Of a stretch of 9,581 nucleotides of DNA, positions 5,490 to 9,581 are shown in pieces. Both the position numbers and the translations under genes were made by a program. The notes below the pieces were generated by a model. The model made no database searches. It worked only from the letters and a program-made list of their open reading frames with translations, and was not told the DNA's origin. The stretch comes from Acetofilamentum sp. (lineage in GTDB: Bacteria > Bacteroidota > Bacteroidia > Bacteroidales > JAADGE01), in assembly GCA_020720705.1 (NCBI GenBank), contig DYOJ01000070.1, positions 1-9,581 of the forward strand, given 5' to 3'. Every line of letters starts with the position of its first letter. Position 1 is the first letter of the stretch.

Positions 5490-6755
5490 TTAAAATTCAT
5501 CATTTGTGTTACCTTCATATTCTAATTTGACACCAATTTTCGCATCCAAAGTATAGTCGCCCAAAATTCTGACATAAATGTTCGGAACAGTATTTGAGGG
5601 GTCGTGGTCAAAACGCCCGCGAATAATTACCCTTGAGGCATGTTGTTCCATTAATTTTTTAATTCTTTCTTGGGTAAGTGTTATTTCTACTTCTGTTGGT
5701 GCCGGTGTTGTTACGTAGCCGGTGCCGTCAGTTTTTGCAGAGCGGAATATCCAACCGCGCTCGTCAATGTCGGGCTGTGTAGTATCCGTAAAAACGGAAT
5801 CTATATAATTTGCTCGTGTTACAGTCCCGAAGTTTGTTGTATCGGCAAAGTATATTTGTCCTAAACCTTGAAACGGAAATCCGTTTACAAATTTAATTTT
5901 TAACGTTGCTGATTTTGCTTGTTCGTATATTGCTCCGTCCCACGTAAAGGGTATGGTGTCTGCTATAAATAAATCTTCCAAACGAACTTCGAGAGGCAGG
6001 TCAATATCAACATCTGCACTTATTGTTTCATTTCCGGAAACATTAAAGGGGAGGGTTTGGTTTGCCGGCGATTTTGCCGTTACGACAAATCCTATTCTGT
6101 GGGGTACAGGTGAGAATGCTTGGTCAAGTTCCGGAACACGTGTGGTGTCAATTAAGAAATTTGTATTCGTAAATGTGTTAAATGTTTGCGGAGCAAGTAT
6201 TTCTGTGTAGGTGTCTTCGGCGTGTGTTACTTTTGTGTTACCGAAATCGAAAAAATTTACGGTGTCCATTCTGAAATAAGTAACGCGCGGTATTTCATTT
6301 TTGATGATGAACGATATTTTCGGATTGTTGAAAAACAAATGTCCCGAGAGCATTTTGTCGTAGATTTTCATACGTTGCGGGTCTGATGTTATAACGAATT
6401 CACTTTCAGGTAATTGTATTCCGGAGTTGTTTGTGTCGTAATTGATACCCGGAAACATATCAGACATTTTGATTGAAATCAAATCTTTATAATACATTCG
6501 TAAATGCACCATATCTTGCTCATCCACTTCTGCCCATAGCGAGGAGTCTATTCCCGGAAAAAAATCTTTAAGTTTGATTTTTGTATCAACCATTGAGATT
6601 GCCAAAGCACCCTCTAAATGCAGTGAATCCGTTTGTAAATGACTAAGTTCGGGAAACAAGTCCATGTTTTCGTAATCTCGGCAGGATTGTATTGTAAATA
6701 CTGAGCCAAAAGTAACAAAAAACGCTATGCGCTTGAATAAGAGTTTTGCTTTCAT
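5490..6755 (-). CDS. Large SpII lipoprotein, unknown function
   Basis: A 421-residue protein with a lipoprotein signal: basic KAKLLFKR, hydrophobic IAFFVTFGSVFT, then IQSC with C25 as the lipidation site. The residues after the cysteine (RDYENMD) are acidic-leaning, recalling but not matching the surface-export signal of Bacteroidota lipoproteins, so surface display is possible. The mature part is rich in beta-type sequence with repeated phrases (VDTKIKLKDFFPGID, LISIKMSDMFPGIN, DLPLEVRLEDLF). It resembles the Bacteroidota lipoproteins that begin with a plus/minus LAVPLxxTxLxLxDLL pattern and are found near DUF5723 genes. The C-terminal 60 residues contain a strand-rich segment (RVIIRGRFDH to TLDAKIGVKLEYE). 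A -7 element precedes it and the next gene starts 13 bases past its stop, so the two form an operon and may act together at the outer membrane. No enzyme motif is visible. Confidence 0.8.
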   Translation of the reverse strand: MKAKLLFKRIAFFVTFGSVFTIQSCRDYENMDLFPELSHLQTDSLHLEGALAISMVDTKIKLKDFFPGIDSSLWAEVDEQDMVHLRMYYKDLISIKMSDMFPGINYDTNNSGIQLPESEFVITSDPQRMKIYDKMLSGHLFFNNPKISFIIKNEIPRVTYFRMDTVNFFDFGNTKVTHAEDTYTEILAPQTFNTFTNTNFLIDTTRVPELDQAFSPVPHRIGFVVTAKSPANQTLPFNVSGNETISADVDIDLPLEVRLEDLFIADTIPFTWDGAIYEQAKSATLKIKFVNGFPFQGLGQIYFADTTNFGTVTRANYIDSVFTDTTQPDIDERGWIFRSAKTDGTGYVTTPAPTEVEITLTQERIKKLMEQHASRVIIRGRFDHDPSNTVPNIYVRILGDYTLDAKIGVKLEYEGNTNDEF

Positions 6756-6793
6756 ATTATTTTCTTCAAAATTTATAAATCAAAATTGAGCTA

Positions 6794-6801
6794 CAAAGAT
6801 A
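6794..6801 (-). promoter_or_regulatory. -7 promoter element of the lipoprotein-DUF5723 operon
   Basis: TATCTTTG on the minus strand matches TAnnTTTG fully, in the 69-base gap after the 915-residue gene and 38 bases before the lipoprotein ATG. The expected -33 position is an A-rich tract with no TTTG, so strength is uncertain. It suggests the lipoprotein operon can be transcribed independently of the upstream gene. Confidence 0.5.
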
Positions 6802-6824
6802 CATTTTTTTTTGTTAGGAATTGT

Positions 6825-9572
6825 TTATTTTTCTCTTAAATCGTATTTGCATACTGTTCCGGTTGTTTTATTGGATATTAGGCTGAAATAATTTGCAGAT
6901 TTAAATGCCGCAATGCTGAACCGTCCGACACCGATTGTCGGAAACCCCGCTACTTTTTTGCCGTTGTTTTCATAAAGATATTGTTTATTGGTTTCGCGCG
7001 AAAATACACCGATTTTGATATTTTTAGCCGAATATTTGTAAAAATCAGGCTTCTCGCTGATGTTTCCCGAAATTGATGTTGAAAAAATGACGTCCTTATT
7101 TTTTGAATATACACGCAATTCATCTTGGTCAGCAAAAATATATTCGTTCAATCCGTCTCCGTTGATGTCTGTCAAAACAAAGAAATGTTTTGGCGAACAT
7201 TCATCGAATGTTAGTTTATTAACCTTGCCTTCCGAATCAAAAATATAGACAGTCCCGTTCGGCCCGCTTGTGTAAAATCGGGAAGGCACAGTGTTGGTGC
7301 CGGCTTCAAAGTAAAATTCTGCATTATCTGCTATCGGAAATTTTGATGAAACTATCACGCGCAAGTCGCCTTTACGGTCTGTAACATATACTTCGCTTTG
7401 GTCAAAGAACACAATGTAGTCTTTTCCTTGATTTGAAAAATGTTTTACAGGTTTCTTTACGACAGTTTTTGTTTTTCCGAAATTCCAACCCTTCAGTGCT
7501 GTTCCGTTTTTGTCTGTTACATAGATGGTTTTGTTTTGCAAGGGAATAAAATATCTGTATTCTCTTGTATTGTCATAGTCCGTAACAGTCATTGCGGTTG
7601 AGGCTTTTTCCGGCAGTTTTTTGGGGAAACCTTCAACATCTTTTCCTAATCTGTCAATTACATGTATTTGATTTTCAGTGTTAAAAATATATTGCAATTT
7701 ATTATTTGTATAATAATCTATTTGTTCAATATCACCCATGATTTTACCGTCAATCGGTCGGCTCCATAGAATTTGTCCGGCACCGTCAATCAGGTATATT
7801 TTATTTTTCTTATCTTGAATCAATATTTCTTTTTCTTCGTTGATATGGTTTCTGACAATATGCGGTTTTCCGTCCGATATGCTGTCAGTGCGAACTTCCC
7901 ATGCTGCATCTGCCTCGGTGCTTTCAGTTCGGTTGAAGTGGATTGCTGTATATGCGGCACCCTCTTTTGCAGTAATTTGAATTATCGGTCCGTTGATTTT
8001 GCGCCAGAGCGGCATATCGTTTTCGAGATTACTTGCTTCGTTTTCAGTAAGATGTTTTTGCAGAATTGTGTTCAATCCGTAAGGTGTCGTAGCAGCAGTA
8101 ATGTGGGCATCGTCTGCCAGATATTCCATCAACTCCTCATTTCGGCTGTCGCTTTCAAACATCAATTCCGAAGCGGATGCTTGCAAATAACTTTTCATCG
8201 CTTCGTGTGTTTCGGCAAGTATCAAATATTCTCCGGCGATGTATGCGTAATTCGCATCCAATGAAGTGTATATCGGTGAGAAAATATGTTTAAACAGTGT
8301 TTTATCCGGTATAAGATGATAGGTGTATTCATTTTTGCCTATTTTGTGCGTCATCGTTCTGGCTCGCTTGTCTTTGAGGCTGTCAAGTGTCAATTCGGAT
8401 AAATATTTTACAAAATCATAATCTTTATTCAAATGAGCTATTCCGTATGCATGGTGCATTTGACCGTTTTTTCTTACATCTGTCAGTAAATAAGCAAGTT
8501 CTGTGTCGAAATAAGCATAGATATTTGAATTTTTTTCTGCTTGATATTTCGTTTTAAAATTTTCGAGATATTTTTGCAAGGCAACATATTCACCTGTTTC
8601 CGTAAGATAGTTTGAATAATATTTGTAAAAAATCTCTCCTTTCCCGATACTAAAGACATCAAAAAATACAGTTTTTGCAGGGAATTTTTCAGTAATTTCT
8701 AAAGGAGCCGGAGGTAATTCATTAAAAACGGAGATGAAATGTTTACTTTTCTTAGCCGATGTGTACCCGCTGATATGTATCGCTTTACGGTCAATACTCA
8801 TATCCATTACTCCGGCTTCGGCAATGGTTTGAAAATCCTCAAGCCGGTTTGCAGTTTGTTCGTTTGTGAACGTTTGTAATATTTTGGGGAGTTTAGCATA
8901 ATTGACATATAACTTAATCAAACTGTTACCGTCCAGATTTTCATACATTTGAGCTATATGTTCGTCAGGAATTTGCTCATGGTTTAAACTCAGTATTGAT
9001 TGTTCGACCAGTAATTGGTTTTTACTGTACATCACAAACGATTTGCAAAAACTGATGTAATGCTCTGCCGAGCTTGTTGAATCTTTACTCAAAGCATAAT
9101 ATTTTACATCGTCGTATATATTTTCGCTGATTTGAAAATTAGATTTCAAATAGTGAATAAGCATATTTTTTATTTCATCTTTTTCACTGTCCGAAAGTGT
9201 TATAACATACAAATAATCAGTTTTATTCAACCCTTTATTATGAGCAGAAATAATCAGATTATTGTGCTTTAGTTTTCCGAAGATTTGATGTTTTTCGGAT
9301 AGGCTGTCAATGAGTTTGATATTGTTTACAAAATCATTAAAGAAACTAAAATTTCCGAGCATTTTGTAACCATCGTCATTTGTCATCAAATTTGACAATT
9401 CCGCAGGATCTCGTATTTCAATCCTGAGCGCTGCATCTGCAGGAACGGCTGAAATCGCATCTGTCATAATTGCTTTGTCATTGCGAATAACCAAAGACAC
9501 AATCAGTACAACTGCAAGTGACAATGCCACGGCAATCCATACGGTTTTATTATTAATTGATTGTAGGTTCAT
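6825..9572 (-). CDS. Membrane-anchored protein with two DUF3352-like domains and a seven-repeat propeller
   Basis: A 915-residue protein. A single hydrophobic segment (about 11-29, VWIAVALSLAVVLIVSLVI) has no cleavage site after it, so it is probably a signal anchor with the bulk in the periplasm. Residues about 43-205 begin VPADAALRIEI, DUF3352-like. A second region, about 297-465, begins FPAKTVFFDVF and follows the same order of strands and helices, suggesting a duplication. From about 590 onward a motif of the IYVxDxxGxxxxGFP type recurs seven times, near 592, 636, 683, 728, 775, 819 and 865 (spacing 44-47 residues), as expected for a beta-propeller. The loop DINGDGLNE (802-810) matches a calcium-binding FG-GAP/VCBS loop. 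Only nine bases precede the ATG at 9572 and they contain no in-frame stop, so an earlier start outside the window is possible. No enzyme motif is seen; a periplasmic scaffold or envelope-assembly role is a guess. Confidence 0.82.
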   Translation of the reverse strand: MNLQSINNKTVWIAVALSLAVVLIVSLVIRNDKAIMTDAISAVPADAALRIEIRDPAELSNLMTNDDGYKMLGNFSFFNDFVNNIKLIDSLSEKHQIFGKLKHNNLIISAHNKGLNKTDYLYVITLSDSEKDEIKNMLIHYLKSNFQISENIYDDVKYYALSKDSTSSAEHYISFCKSFVMYSKNQLLVEQSILSLNHEQIPDEHIAQMYENLDGNSLIKLYVNYAKLPKILQTFTNEQTANRLEDFQTIAEAGVMDMSIDRKAIHISGYTSAKKSKHFISVFNELPPAPLEITEKFPAKTVFFDVFSIGKGEIFYKYYSNYLTETGEYVALQKYLENFKTKYQAEKNSNIYAYFDTELAYLLTDVRKNGQMHHAYGIAHLNKDYDFVKYLSELTLDSLKDKRARTMTHKIGKNEYTYHLIPDKTLFKHIFSPIYTSLDANYAYIAGEYLILAETHEAMKSYLQASASELMFESDSRNEELMEYLADDAHITAATTPYGLNTILQKHLTENEASNLENDMPLWRKINGPIIQITAKEGAAYTAIHFNRTESTEADAAWEVRTDSISDGKPHIVRNHINEEKEILIQDKKNKIYLIDGAGQILWSRPIDGKIMGDIEQIDYYTNNKLQYIFNTENQIHVIDRLGKDVEGFPKKLPEKASTAMTVTDYDNTREYRYFIPLQNKTIYVTDKNGTALKGWNFGKTKTVVKKPVKHFSNQGKDYIVFFDQSEVYVTDRKGDLRVIVSSKFPIADNAEFYFEAGTNTVPSRFYTSGPNGTVYIFDSEGKVNKLTFDECSPKHFFVLTDINGDGLNEYIFADQDELRVYSKNKDVIFSTSISGNISEKPDFYKYSAKNIKIGVFSRETNKQYLYENNGKKVAGFPTIGVGRFSIAAFKSANYFSLISNKTTGTVCKYDLREK

Positions 9573-9581
9573 CTGATAAAC

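Noticed and set aside
7773..8264. Plus-strand open frame of 163 codons, rich in Cys and Phe
   Set aside because: It is the antisense of the 915-residue gene; the Cys/Phe-rich composition is typical of a shadow frame.
9570..9581. ATGA stop-start overlap with an upstream gene at the right edge
   Set aside because: The string CAGATGA is compatible with it, but only nine bases upstream are visible, too few to support a gene end.

Overview
The window looks like a chromosomal piece of a Bacteroidota genome, most likely Bacteroidales. It is AT-rich, and start codons lack strong Shine-Dalgarno sequences. Three upstream regions carry the Bacteroides-type -7 element TAnnTTTG, one with a perfectly spaced -33 TTTG. 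The gene families are typical of the phylum: UpxY/NusG-like antiterminator, DUF6922-AbiEii toxin-antitoxin pair, DUF5723 barrel-like outer-membrane protein and a large SpII lipoprotein. Every gene I can support is on the minus strand, so transcription runs from high to low coordinates.

Right part (about 9572 to 3475): envelope genes that look like chromosomal backbone. First comes a 915-residue protein with an N-terminal membrane anchor, two DUF3352-like domains and a seven-repeat propeller-like C-terminus. Next, behind its own -7 element, is a two-gene unit of a 421-residue lipoprotein and a DUF5723 protein with a signal peptide, closed by a GC-rich hairpin. A 101-residue protein with one C-terminal membrane helix follows.

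Middle part (about 3474 to 1854): a two-gene operon with a near-ideal Bacteroides promoter. It encodes an ABC-2 permease of the O-antigen/teichoic-acid export type (Wzm/TagG-like) and then an UpxY/NusG-type antiterminator. The order is unusual: UpxY genes normally come first in a polysaccharide locus, and Wzm is normally next to its ATPase Wzt, which is absent here.

Left part (about 1789 to 184): two toxin-antitoxin modules in tandem. The first is an antitoxin-like DUF6922 protein overlapping an AbiEii nucleotidyltransferase toxin. The second is a small helical antitoxin candidate overlapping a PIN-domain (VapC-like) toxin. The PIN gene has an in-frame TAA at codon 64, while all four expected acidic residues and the rest of the frame are preserved, so it appears to be a recently inactivated toxin. 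The first 183 bases hold no gene but contain an imperfect inverted repeat.

Overall, an envelope-gene backbone appears to meet a variable surface-polysaccharide and toxin-antitoxin region near position 3400. I see no transposase, integrase, tRNA, rRNA or CRISPR array.
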